Origin: Paenibacillus koleovorans NBRC 103111
GTDB lineage: Bacteria > Bacillota > Bacilli > Paenibacillales > NBRC-103111
Direction: 5' to 3'
Assembly (NCBI RefSeq): GCF_004000845.1
Contig: NZ_BIMA01000053.1
Coordinates: 1 to 44,663, forward strand
DNA: 44,663 nt
Part shown: piece by piece, positions 18,228-26,156 of the stretch
How positions within the stretch are numbered: position 1 is the stretch's first letter
How the letters are laid out: every line of letters starts with the position of its first letter
Notes under the pieces: generated by a model
The model's input: the letters and a program-made list of their open reading frames with translations, nothing else
What the model was told of the DNA's origin: nothing
The model's database searches: none
Program-made: the position numbers and the translations under genes

Positions 18228-18288
18228 GTCATAATTTTTGCTTGTATGGTTTCTGTCTTTCATTGAATTGCAAGGAGATGACCTAAGG

Positions 18289-19245
18289 ATGCTGACTTAC
18301 CGCATTTATCAATCCGGAGATGAAACCGAGCTCGTCCCCCTATGGAACCGCTGCTTGACGCGCGATCCGATCACGTCCACCCGCTTCCGCAACCTGGTGC
18401 TGCTGGACGCCAACTTCGACCCGCAAGGGCTGCGCATCGCTGCGGACGAAGAAGGCTGCGTCGTGGGCTGCGTTTACACAGTCAGACGACTGTTGCCCAT
18501 GCACGGCACCGAGCTGGAGCCTGACAACGGCTGGATTCCGTTTTTCTTCGTCGCGCCGGAGCTGCGCCGTCAAGGCGTCGGCTCTCGGCTCATGCAGGAA
18601 GCTGTCGCTTTCCTGCGGGAGCAAGGGCGCAAGGCGATCTTCTTTTCCTCGTACGCGCCTAACTATATCGTGCCGGGCATCGATCCCGCGGCGTATCCGG
18701 CAGGGTTCGCATTTCTGCAAGCCCAGGGGTTCGCACGCCTGTACTCGCCGATCGCGATGGACTTCTCGCTCGTCGACTATGAGGCCCCGACAGATGTGGC
18801 CGCGCTGAAACGGCTGCGGCTCAGCGAAGGCTACACGTTCACCACGGCACAGGACGGCGATCTATACGAGCTGATCCAGTTCGCGACGAACGCGTTCAAC
18901 CCCGACTGGGGCCGCGCGATTCGCGAGGGCGTGCTGCAAGGGCTGCCGATGTCCAGCATTCTGGTCGTTCGCGAGCAGGGCAAGCTGGCCGGGTTCTGCC
19001 TGCACGGGGGCTACGAAGGCGTCAAGGAACGGTTCGGTCCGTTCGGCGTCGATCCGGGGCAGCAGGGCAAAGGGCTCGGCAAAATTTTGCTGCACGACTG
19101 CCTGTCCTCGATGCGCGCGCAAGGGCTGCACGGGGCCTGGTTCCTCTGGACCGGCGAGACAACGCCGGCGGGGTACCTTTACAAGAAAGTCGGATTCCAA
19201 ATTACGCGAAGCTTCCATGTGATGAAGCTTGTCCAAACAGAATAG
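18289..19245 (+). CDS. GNAT-family N-acetyltransferase, two-domain
   Basis: 318 residues with two GNAT-like halves. The N-terminal domain (about 1-165) has the acetyl-CoA motif A in FFVAPELRRQGVGSRLMQEA. The C-terminal one (about 180-318) has FGVDPGQQGKGLGKILLHDC and ends LYKKVGFQI. The substrate is unknown; an amino sugar or cell-wall amine is possible given neighbours. ATG 18289 follows CAAGGAGATGACC; the upstream frame to 18238 lacks an SD and would read into the repeat. It ends 13 bp before the deacetylase gene, so the pair is likely cotranscribed. Confidence 0.85.
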   Translation: MLTYRIYQSGDETELVPLWNRCLTRDPITSTRFRNLVLLDANFDPQGLRIAADEEGCVVGCVYTVRRLLPMHGTELEPDNGWIPFFFVAPELRRQGVGSRLMQEAVAFLREQGRKAIFFSSYAPNYIVPGIDPAAYPAGFAFLQAQGFARLYSPIAMDFSLVDYEAPTDVAALKRLRLSEGYTFTTAQDGDLYELIQFATNAFNPDWGRAIREGVLQGLPMSSILVVREQGKLAGFCLHGGYEGVKERFGPFGVDPGQQGKGLGKILLHDCLSSMRAQGLHGAWFLWTGETTPAGYLYKKVGFQITRSFHVMKLVQTE

Positions 19246-19258
19246 GAGCGAGACAACC

Positions 19259-19969
19259 ATGAGTACGGAACAGACGAAATCGCATATTCTTGCGATCGGA
19301 GCGCATGCGGGCGATGTTGAGCTTGTAGCCGGTGCCACGATGGCGAAGTATGTCCTAGCCGGGCATAAAGTGACGATGCTGCACTTGACGCCGGGCGAGA
19401 AGGGCCATCCGACGCTGACGCCGACCGAGTATGCCAAGCAGAAAATCGAGGAAGCGTACAAGTTTGCCGATAGCATCGGCGCGGATGTCCGCTTTTTCAA
19501 CTACAAGGACGCTGAGCTGCCGCTGAATGACGAGATCAAATACCAGGTGGCGGACGTCATCCGCGAGGTGAAGCCTGACATCCTGATCACGCACTGGAAA
19601 AACAGCATGCACAAGGACCACTCGAACACGCATTACATCGTGCAGGATGCCCAGTTTTATGCGGCGCTTAAAAACATCGAGCGGGATTTGCCGAACCATT
19701 TTGCCCGCAAGCTGTATTACACCGACAATTGGGAGGATGCCGACGACTTCGAGCCGCAAGTGTTCATCGACATTCCGGACGAAGCTTACGAGCTTTGGCT
19801 GAAGGCGCTCAGCCAGTATGCCTTCGCTCGCGGCGAGACCGGCTGGCCTTACATCGATTACTACAGCGCGCTCAAGATCGTCCGCGGCGCCCCGGCGCGC
19901 ATGAAGCGCGCGGAAGCGTTCGGCGTGCCTCGCGGCTCGCTAAACAAGCGTCTGCAAATGTTCGAATAG
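19259..19969 (+). CDS. PIG-L/LmbE-family deacetylase-like protein
   Basis: 236 residues of the GlcNAc-PI de-N-acetylase (PIG-L/BshB) fold. The family motif AHPDD appears as AHAGD (IGAHAGDVELVAG near the N-terminus). The zinc His and second Asp are kept, but the first Asp, the general base in characterised members, is Gly. The second metal motif is present as HKDHSNTH. SD TAGGAGCGAG supports ATG 19259. The gene is coupled to the GNAT upstream (13 bp). It may deacetylate an amino sugar by altered chemistry or bind rather than cleave. Bacillithiol BshB is a relative, but the motif change argues against that role. Confidence 0.82.
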   Translation: MSTEQTKSHILAIGAHAGDVELVAGATMAKYVLAGHKVTMLHLTPGEKGHPTLTPTEYAKQKIEEAYKFADSIGADVRFFNYKDAELPLNDEIKYQVADVIREVKPDILITHWKNSMHKDHSNTHYIVQDAQFYAALKNIERDLPNHFARKLYYTDNWEDADDFEPQVFIDIPDEAYELWLKALSQYAFARGETGWPYIDYYSALKIVRGAPARMKRAEAFGVPRGSLNKRLQMFE

Positions 19970-20023
19970 TCCGGCTAAGGCCGTCAAGCCAAGCAGGAAA
20001 TCCATCTCAACGGCACCAACCGC

Positions 20024-20075
20024 CAGAGGCTGCTCCCTACTCGCGTCTGATCGACGCGGGAAGGGGCAGCCTCTG
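20024..20075 (+). terminator. Long GC-rich hairpin after the deacetylase gene
   Basis: CAGAGGCTGC...CTCGCGTC pairs with GACGCGGG...GCAGCCTCTG over about 23 bp with few mismatches and a tiny loop. Only TTCAT follows, so it lacks a proper U-tract. It may be a weak terminator or the scar of an element next to the AraC remnant. Confidence 0.5.
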
Positions 20076-20088
20076 TTCATGCAGCTCG

Positions 20089-20290
20089 AATCAATTCAGC
20101 AGCAAATCTCAGCTGAAGAAGGCGTTCCGGTCGGCGCAAGGAGCAGGAGTAATCGAGACGTTTAACCAAATGAAGATCGAGGAGGCGAAGACGCTGATTC
20201 GTGAATCATCCCTCAATTTTACGGAAATCGGAGAGCGGCTCGGCTACAACAGCATCCATTACTTATCCAAAAACTTCAAAAAATCGGTTC
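20089..20290 (+). pseudogene. Remnant of an AraC-family regulator (C-terminal HTH)
   Basis: Translation gives only the end of an AraC DNA-binding domain: FSSKSQLKKAFRSAQG, then FNQMKIEEAKTLIRE, LNFTEIGERLGYNSIHYLSK and NFKK. This is the two-helix-turn-helix signature of the family, without a ligand domain, start codon or SD, and it degenerates after FKK where the full family has a conserved GMSPSEYR-type end. It abuts the sodC stop at 20296. It is best read as a decayed gene; the missing part may have been lost when the hairpin region at 20024 arose. Confidence 0.75.
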
Positions 20291-20295
20291 GAGGG

Positions 20296-20850
20296 TTACT
20301 TAATCGGTCCGCATGCGAGACGGTCGCCGGAGTTGCCGCTCGGGTCGGTCTTCAGATCATCCGGCTTGTCGTGGATGACGAGCGCGGTGCCGCCTTCCTT
20401 GAGGAGCGAGCTCGGCTTGCCTTTCTCCAGCGTGACGTTTGCCTGGAACAATTGCGCTTTCGCCTTGCCGTCCGCACCGACGGTCAAGTTCGGGAAGTCG
20501 CCCGCATGGAAGCCCTGCGGATTGGCGTAGCCATGCTGCTTACCGCCCGGATTGAAGTGGGCGCCAGCACTCTTGAAATCCGGCGTCTCGCATTTGCCGG
20601 TATCGTGAATGTGGATCCCGTGCTCGCCCGGGGTCAGTCCCGACACTTCGACATCGAACACGATACCGTGTACGACCGGTGTCAGCTTGGCGGCTCCGAT
20701 AGCGGTGCCGCTCCCGTTGATAATGCTAATCGACATCGCTGCACCTGTCGGTTTTGGCGGCTCCGTCTCCAAGCTGGCGGACGTCGGCGCCGCTTTGCTG
20801 CACGCCGTCAGCGCCAGCAGCATGGTTCCGTATAATAGTACTCGTTTCAT
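20296..20850 (-). CDS. sodC: Cu,Zn superoxide dismutase lipoprotein
   Basis: 184 residues. A short signal peptide with lipobox LTAC places it on the outer membrane face, where it would dismutate superoxide. All metal ligand positions of Cu,Zn SOD appear present: HIH in GEHGIHIHDTGKC, AHFNP, HGYANPQGFHAGDFP (Zn His and Asp) and VIHDKPDD, plus the active-site Arg in GDRLACG with its disulfide Cys. ATG 20850 follows AGGTAGGGAT. Some Bacillus homologues (YojM) lack copper ligands; this one does not seem to. Monocistronic, downstream of the amidase on the same strand. Confidence 0.93.
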   Translation of the reverse strand: MKRVLLYGTMLLALTACSKAAPTSASLETEPPKPTGAAMSISIINGSGTAIGAAKLTPVVHGIVFDVEVSGLTPGEHGIHIHDTGKCETPDFKSAGAHFNPGGKQHGYANPQGFHAGDFPNLTVGADGKAKAQLFQANVTLEKGKPSSLLKEGGTALVIHDKPDDLKTDPSGNSGDRLACGPIK

Positions 20851-20928
20851 AGTCATATCCCTACCTTTCGGTGCTAACGTAGCTTGCGTTCTGCTACATT
20901 ATTCACCTTTCGGCGCCACTCTAGTCAT

Positions 20929-22389
20929 TCACTCACTTATCATTCGCATCAAAAGCGGAGCTCGACGAGCCTTCGTCTTCTGCTCAAATGCATATGCGAG
21001 GCGTAGCAGCATGGGTTCGCTGTACGCCGGTCCGGCGAAAGAGACGCCGAACGGCATCCCGTCCTTGCGGAAACCGGCCGGAACCATGACGGCCGGGTAG
21101 CCGGAGACGGCAGGCGAGTCGGTCACACCCGGGCAGAACAGTGCATCGAGTCGATGCTCCGCGAACAGTCGATCGATGCCTTCCTCGCGTGAGGCTTTCC
21201 AGTCTCGCAACCGGTCGCGAATATAAGCAGGCTCGGTCATCGTCCCCGTTGTCTCGTATTCCGCTTGCAGCAGTGTCTTCTGACCAAATTTCAATGTTGC
21301 CTGAGGATGTTCGTTATTGAAAGCTATTATGTCCCGCAATGACTTCACAGGTGCCGAAGGACCAAGAGAAAATAAGTAACGGTTCAGCGCCGACTTGAAC
21401 TCTTGGAGAAGAACGGATGATTTCTCGGCGATATGAGGTAAATCAGTGCCCTCCACAATGACAGCGCCGGCTTCCTTCATTTGCCGGATCGCTGACTCTA
21501 TCAACCCTTGCTCCTCCCCTGAGAAGTCGCCTATATACCCACGATTGATCCCGATACGCGCTCCATTAAGACCTTCGGCATCCAAGAAGCGCGTGTAATC
21601 CTGGATTTGCCGGATCCTCTCAGGCTGCAGCAGTGTCGTCTCATCGTCCTCATCGATCCCCGCCATCGCTCCGAGTAGTATCGCCGCGTCTTCCACGGTT
21701 CGTGCCAGTGGCCCCGCCGTATCTTGCGTATAGCTGATCGGCACGATGCCGGATCGGCTGATCAGACCGAGCGTCGGCTTGATGCCGACCAGGGCGTTGC
21801 GATGCGCCGGGTTCAGGATCGAGCCGGAAGTCTCCGTTCCGACTGCTACAGCGCATAGGCTTGCCGCAACGGCAACGGCCGAGCCGGAGCTCGAGCCGCC
21901 CGGCGGAAACCGACCCGGGCCATAAGGATTCAGCACTTGGCCACCCCTGGAGCTATATCCGTTCGGCATCCCGCTCGTCATGAAATTGGCGAACTCCGTC
22001 ATGTTCGCCTTGCCCAGGATGACCGCACCCGCTTCGCGCAGAAGGTTTGCCAAGTGCGCATCCGAAGGTGCATAACTATTAGCGAGGGCTAGCGACCCTG
22101 CGCTAGTATGCAGCTTGTCAGCCGTGCTGATGTTGTCCTTAAGCAAAATCGGGATGCCGTGCAATGGTCCCCGAACACGGCCGATGGCACGCTCCTGATC
22201 CATCCGCTCGGCAATGTAAAGCGCATCCGGGTTGAGCTCGAGCACCGCGTTCAACGGAGTGGCTCCCGAGCGATCTACTTCCGCGATACGCTCCATATAT
22301 GCGATCGTTAACCGACGGGACGTCCATGTTCCATCGGCCAAAGCGCGCTGCAATTGCGCGATCGTCATTTCATCAACGGAATGCTGCAT
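20929..22389 (-). CDS. Amidase signature family protein
   Basis: 486 residues with the amidase signature: Lys84 in GIPILLKDN, the cis-Ser in PPGGSSSGSAVAVAA (about 163-177) and the nucleophile Ser in VGTETSGSI (about 183-191), forming Ser-cisSer-Lys. The protein is cytosolic (no signal peptide). It resembles stand-alone amidases rather than GatA, because no gatB/gatC is nearby. The substrate is unknown; a peptide or amide from the medium is as likely as a wall fragment. AAGGAAGGGA lies upstream of ATG 22389. It is 110 bp beyond the preceding gene on the same strand, so cotranscription is uncertain. Confidence 0.9.
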   Translation of the reverse strand: MQHSVDEMTIAQLQRALADGTWTSRRLTIAYMERIAEVDRSGATPLNAVLELNPDALYIAERMDQERAIGRVRGPLHGIPILLKDNISTADKLHTSAGSLALANSYAPSDAHLANLLREAGAVILGKANMTEFANFMTSGMPNGYSSRGGQVLNPYGPGRFPPGGSSSGSAVAVAASLCAVAVGTETSGSILNPAHRNALVGIKPTLGLISRSGIVPISYTQDTAGPLARTVEDAAILLGAMAGIDEDDETTLLQPERIRQIQDYTRFLDAEGLNGARIGINRGYIGDFSGEEQGLIESAIRQMKEAGAVIVEGTDLPHIAEKSSVLLQEFKSALNRYLFSLGPSAPVKSLRDIIAFNNEHPQATLKFGQKTLLQAEYETTGTMTEPAYIRDRLRDWKASREEGIDRLFAEHRLDALFCPGVTDSPAVSGYPAVMVPAGFRKDGMPFGVSFAGPAYSEPMLLRLAYAFEQKTKARRAPLLMRMISE

Positions 22390-22499
22390 AAAAAATCCCT
22401 TCCTTCGCTTCCGTCCGTCATGACCTTAAGGTAGCAGACGACGGCAAACGAGGAAAGGGATTGTTTCGTTCAAGTCATTGTTTCCGTATAAAGGAATAA

Positions 22500-23060
22500 C
22501 TAATTCCGATCCGGTTCCGCCAACAGCGACCAGCGATGCGAGAACTCGTTGAGCTTCGGATGCGGCGTGAAAGGAAGCGGCGAATCGACTACGAGACGGA
22601 GCTTGCGAATCCAGGGCTCGAAGCTGGAGTAGGAGGCGAACCGGTTCGCCATGTCGCCGCTCATAGCGACGAAATGCGGCCCCTTGTGCTTCTCGCACAA
22701 AAAATCAAGCGCCGTGTCGACCGGCGTGTACTTCTTCCGCTTACGCTCCCATTCGTCGATCTCGAAAGGAACTTCCGCCTGCGGGAACGCCTCGCCGAGC
22801 TCTTCCAGCCGCCGCAGCCTGGCGTGGTAGGGCTCGATCATCGCCGCCGCCGAACGGCTGATCATACGCCGCAGCGTCTCCTCATGGAGCGGATACAGCA
22901 CGATGCGGGCGATTTGCCGCCGTTCGGCCCAGTCCAGCCAAGCCTCGAACCGCCGTTCGTCGAACGATTCGTCAAAGGCGTCATACACGATCAACGTACC
23001 GCGAATCGTCTCGACTTCCGGCTCGTAACCGTAGGGAACATGTGTAACCGTGCGAGCCAT
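22500..23060 (-). CDS. Uncharacterised conserved-looking protein
   Basis: 186 residues, no signal peptide or membrane span, charged and aromatic-rich (many Trp/Arg/Glu). Not recognised. Visible segments are RTVTHVPYGYEPEVETIRG at the start, LDWAERRQIARIVLYPLHEE, a basic helix EWERKRKKYTPVDTALDFL, and HFVAMSGDMANRFASYSSFE near the end. ATG 23060 follows a good SD (AAGGGAGGTT); a seven-residue longer start has none. It lies 83 bp after nagA on the same strand and may be read from the same transcript, but nothing links it to sugar metabolism. Confidence 0.7.
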   Translation of the reverse strand: MARTVTHVPYGYEPEVETIRGTLIVYDAFDESFDERRFEAWLDWAERRQIARIVLYPLHEETLRRMISRSAAAMIEPYHARLRRLEELGEAFPQAEVPFEIDEWERKRKKYTPVDTALDFLCEKHKGPHFVAMSGDMANRFASYSSFEPWIRKLRLVVDSPLPFTPHPKLNEFSHRWSLLAEPDRN

Positions 23061-23142
23061 TGGGCTAACCTCCCTTGCCATTCACAATCGAAAAGGTGAT
23101 ACGCCTAGTTTAAACCGCAATTGGGAAAATTAATATAGCCAA

Positions 23143-24324
23143 TTAAGCCCGGAACACTTCTTGTTCTTTACCGATTGCCCAGGCGCGCTCCAATTGCAGC
23201 TCCTCGGCCGACACGATCAGGATATCGGCTTGTTTGCCCACAGCCAGACTGCCCGTCCGGTCGAAAATGCCGAGCAGACGAGCCGGATTGCCGCTTGCGA
23301 GCTCGCTTGCTTCCGGTACGGATAAACCGACTCGTTGTACGAGGTTGCGCAGCCCTTGAATCGTCGTAAGCGTGCTGCCGGCCAGGCTGTTGCCTTCCTT
23401 CAGCATGGCGACGCCGCCTTTCACGTTGACGCCCAGTCCGCCAAGATCGTATTCGCCGTCCTCAAGGCCGGCGGCGGACATGGCGTCGGTGATCATGACC
23501 AGGTTATGGCCCGTCTTCACCTTGGTTAAGATACGCATACAAGCCGGGTGCACGTGGATGCAATCGGCAATTATCTCGGCGGTGATCCGATCGTCCGACA
23601 GCACCGCGCCAACCGTCCCCGGTGCTCGGTGATGCAGCCCCGTCATCGCGTTGAACGTATGCACGGCTTGATTCAGACCGGCATCGACAGCAGCCAGCGC
23701 TTGATCATAAGTGGCATCCGTATGAGCGGCAGCTGCGTTGATCCCGTTCGCGCGAAGCCAAGCAATCAGCTCAATTGCGCCTTCCGTCTCGGGAGCAAGC
23801 GACAGCTGTTTGATCATGCCAGGGTAGGCGGCATTCCACTCCTCAATCCAGTCTTTGCGAGGCGGGATAATGTAGGCCGGGTTTTGCGCGCCTTTCCACT
23901 TCAGGTTAATAAAAGGACCTTCCAGGTGAACACCTACGACTTGAGCATAAGGCATCTCTTTCGAACGGTAGGCGCTCACGACAGCCAACACCGCATCGAG
24001 CTGTTCCTTGGGCCCTGTCAATGTTGTCGCGAGCATGGAAGTGGTGCCATGACCGGCGTGGAAACGAGTAATCGTATCGATCGACTCGGCGCTGGCGTCC
24101 ATGAAGTCGCCTCCGAAGCCGCCGTGCACATGCACGTCGACGAAACCCGGCAGCACCCAGCCGCCGGCAGCATCTACAGTCTCGCCATCGAAGACAGCAC
24201 TCGCATCCGATTGCCCGGCCTCTGAGATCGAGACGATACGCCCTTCCGCGAATACGATCGTGCCGCTGCTCAGGACGCTTTCTTCCGTAACGATGTTGGC
24301 ATTAACAATACGAGTCGATTTCAT
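23143..24324 (-). CDS. nagA: N-acetylglucosamine-6-phosphate deacetylase NagA
   Basis: 393-residue amidohydrolase that turns GlcNAc-6-P into glucosamine-6-P plus acetate. Motifs: metal site DVHVHGGFGGDFMD, HLEGPF with the catalytic Glu, HTFNAMTGLHHR, and the catalytic Asp in MITDAMSAAGL; the C-terminal GNPARLLG is also seen. It receives GlcNAc-6-P from MurQ. GGGAGGC precedes the ATG, 3 bp after the nagB stop, so the two are coupled. Third gene of rpiR-nagB-nagA. Confidence 0.96.
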   Translation of the reverse strand: MKSTRIVNANIVTEESVLSSGTIVFAEGRIVSISEAGQSDASAVFDGETVDAAGGWVLPGFVDVHVHGGFGGDFMDASAESIDTITRFHAGHGTTSMLATTLTGPKEQLDAVLAVVSAYRSKEMPYAQVVGVHLEGPFINLKWKGAQNPAYIIPPRKDWIEEWNAAYPGMIKQLSLAPETEGAIELIAWLRANGINAAAAHTDATYDQALAAVDAGLNQAVHTFNAMTGLHHRAPGTVGAVLSDDRITAEIIADCIHVHPACMRILTKVKTGHNLVMITDAMSAAGLEDGEYDLGGLGVNVKGGVAMLKEGNSLAGSTLTTIQGLRNLVQRVGLSVPEASELASGNPARLLGIFDRTGSLAVGKQADILIVSAEELQLERAWAIGKEQEVFRA

Positions 24325-24327
24325 GAG

Positions 24328-25053
24328 TTATACAAGCCTCCCCGATTCGGAATCAAGCAAAACAACCACATGCGGATGGGTTTGCAGCAGCGAAGCCGGA
24401 CATTCGGTCGTGATCGGACCGGTCAGCGCCTGATGGACGATCTCCGCCTTGTCCGCTCCGCGAACGACGAGGAGAATCATTTTGGCCTTCAGAATCGTAC
24501 CGACGCCCATTGTCAGAGCGTGAGTCGGCACCTCGTCAATATGGTTGAAAAACCGCGCGTTGGCGGAACGCGTCTCTTCCTTGAGCTTCACGACATGAGT
24601 GCCGCTCATCAGCGCATGATCAGGCTCGTTGAAGCCGATATGGCCGTTGTGGCCAAGTCCCAGCAGCTGCAGGTCGATCTGTTTGGCGTCGTCGAGCAGC
24701 GCGTTGTACCGCTCGCATTCCTGCTTCAGATCGGCGGCGTTGCCGTCCGGAATATGAATACGGGCCGGATTCGCGTCAATATGCGAGAACAAGTGATGAT
24801 TCATGTAAGCATGATAGCTTTCCGGATGGTCGGTAGAAATGCCTACGTACTCGTCCAAATTAAACGTTGTGATCGACTTGAAGCTGACCATTCCTTTGCG
24901 ATGGGTGTCGACCAGCTCCTCGTAAATGCCGACCGGTGTGCCGCCCGTTGCCAAACCGAGTACCACTCGAGGGTTCGTCTGCACCAGTCCCGCGAGGATG
25001 CCTGCACCGGCCTCGTTCAGCTTTTGCTGCGATTCGAATTTCAAAATATTCAT
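24328..25053 (-). CDS. nagB: Glucosamine-6-phosphate deaminase NagB
   Basis: 241 residues; isomerises and deaminates GlcN-6-P to fructose-6-P and ammonia, the last step of this pathway. Motifs: GLATGGTPVGIYEEL (phosphate loop), FNLDEYVG with the catalytic Asp, and LGLGHNGHIGFNEP with the His/Glu pair. The length is that of the short Bacillus-type monomeric enzymes, without the extra C-terminal allosteric tail of the E. coli protein. The SD is AAAGAGG; the gene starts 5 bp after the regulator gene. Confidence 0.96.
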   Translation of the reverse strand: MNILKFESQQKLNEAGAGILAGLVQTNPRVVLGLATGGTPVGIYEELVDTHRKGMVSFKSITTFNLDEYVGISTDHPESYHAYMNHHLFSHIDANPARIHIPDGNAADLKQECERYNALLDDAKQIDLQLLGLGHNGHIGFNEPDHALMSGTHVVKLKEETRSANARFFNHIDEVPTHALTMGVGTILKAKMILLVVRGADKAEIVHQALTGPITTECPASLLQTHPHVVVLLDSESGRLV

Positions 25054-25058
25054 AGCGA

Positions 25059-25916
25059 TTATCTGCCTCTTTCTTTCCTATATTTGCGGACCATTTGATA
25101 CGATTGTTCAAGCTTGGGAACGTACTCGTCGAACGATTCGCTCACGAGCCCCATGAACAGAATGTCGATCATATGCAGCTGGGCCATCCGGGACGCCATA
25201 TCGCCTCGACGCATGCCTTCCTCTAATGAAGAGATGTGAAGCTGGATATCGGCGAGACCCGATAAGGCGTTAGGCCCGAACTTCGTGAGCGAGACGGTGA
25301 GGGCGCCATTTTCTTTCGCGCAGCGCAGGGCATCGATCGTCTCTGGCGTTTCGCCGGAATACGAGATGCCGATCGCCACATCGCCGTCGGACAAATTCGA
25401 AGCGGACGTCACCTGCATATGCGGATCGGAGAACGTGAAGGCCGGTCTGCCGATTCGAATGAGCTTCTGGTAAAAGTCTTGCGCTACTAGCCCGGAGGTA
25501 GCCACGCCGTACAGATCGATACGCCGTGCCTGCCTGAGCGCATCCAAAGTGCGGCGCAGCTGCTTCAGGTCCAGCATGCGGGTCGTATCCGAGATGGAAC
25601 GGAGATGGTTCGCTTCCATGGCGGCTACGATGCTCTCAAGCGAATTGCCGGCGACGATGTCCTGATAGGAGGTCGCAGGCGGCTGCTGGGCGAGCTCGGT
25701 CGCGAGCTGCATCTTGAGGCCGGTGAACCCTCCGGCATGAAGCCCTTTGCAGAAGCGGGAGATCGTCGCCGCGCTCGTCCCGGATTGCTCCGCCAGCTCG
25801 GTGATGCTCATGCGTACGACGAGCTGCGGATGTTCGGCGATGAACGCGGCGAGGCTCATTTCCTTGGGATTCATCGTGTCCATATGGGCTTGAAGCGCGC
25901 GCACGATGTCTGACAT
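25059..25916 (-). CDS. RpiR/MurR-family regulator (HTH plus SIS)
   Basis: 285 residues. An N-terminal HTH (about 1-77: ELAEQSGTSAATISRFCKGL) precedes a SIS sugar-phosphate domain (about 105-250: RIDLYGVATSGLVAQDFYQK, then GDVAIGISYSGETPETIDAL). Such proteins sense phosphosugars, for example MurNAc-6-P or GlcNAc-6-P. It heads the nagBA operon. It probably also acts at the divergent promoters at 8045-8131: a 15-bp 7-1-7 inverted repeat CGAAAAT-A-ATTTTCG in its own promoter (25997-26011) resembles the one at 8104-8118. SD GGGGAGG precedes the ATG. Confidence 0.92.
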   Translation of the reverse strand: MSDIVRALQAHMDTMNPKEMSLAAFIAEHPQLVVRMSITELAEQSGTSAATISRFCKGLHAGGFTGLKMQLATELAQQPPATSYQDIVAGNSLESIVAAMEANHLRSISDTTRMLDLKQLRRTLDALRQARRIDLYGVATSGLVAQDFYQKLIRIGRPAFTFSDPHMQVTSASNLSDGDVAIGISYSGETPETIDALRCAKENGALTVSLTKFGPNALSGLADIQLHISSLEEGMRRGDMASRMAQLHMIDILFMGLVSESFDEYVPKLEQSYQMVRKYRKERGR

Positions 25917-25996
25917 CGATAGGCCTCCCCTCTTTAGTTCAATTGCATCGCATTCACGAACTGTTAAAATTATTTTACTGATAACTCTATTTTACA

Positions 25997-26011
25997 CGAA
26001 AATAATTTTCG
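25997..26011. promoter_or_regulatory. Inverted repeat in the rpiR-nagBA promoter
   Basis: Perfect 7-1-7 palindrome CGAAAAT-A-ATTTTCG, about 80 bp upstream of the regulator start, next to a TAAAAT that could be its -10. Candidate autoregulatory RpiR site. Confidence 0.5.
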
Positions 26012-26077
26012 TAGCCACATTCATTTTGACGGATGGAGGAATGTTCAGGCGGTCGATCCCCTTTGAATGTTTACCGA

Positions 26078-26117
26078 AATGAAGCTTCATTAATCATTGA
26101 CTTCTATGAAATTTCAT
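26078..26117. promoter_or_regulatory. Twin palindromes with a TGAA-NN-TTCA core
   Basis: AATGAAGCTTCATT (26078-26091) and ATGAAATTTCAT (26106-26117) are perfect palindromes whose centres are 27 bp apart, in front of the HAD gene and facing away from rpiR. TTGACT sits between them and again just after. This fits a dimeric regulator, possibly the RpiR protein. Confidence 0.45.
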
Positions 26118-26156
26118 GGTTGACTTAAGTTTATTCAGAAGATTTTCGATGGGGAA

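Noticed and set aside
19729-20835. Plus-strand frame of 368 codons running from the deacetylase gene across the AraC remnant into sodC
   Set aside because: Only the central part resembles AraC; the rest is shadow of real genes on either strand and no start signal is present.
23061-23142. Terminator after nagA
   Set aside because: AATTGG...CCCAATT is short and has no T-run; readthrough into the next gene is just as likely.
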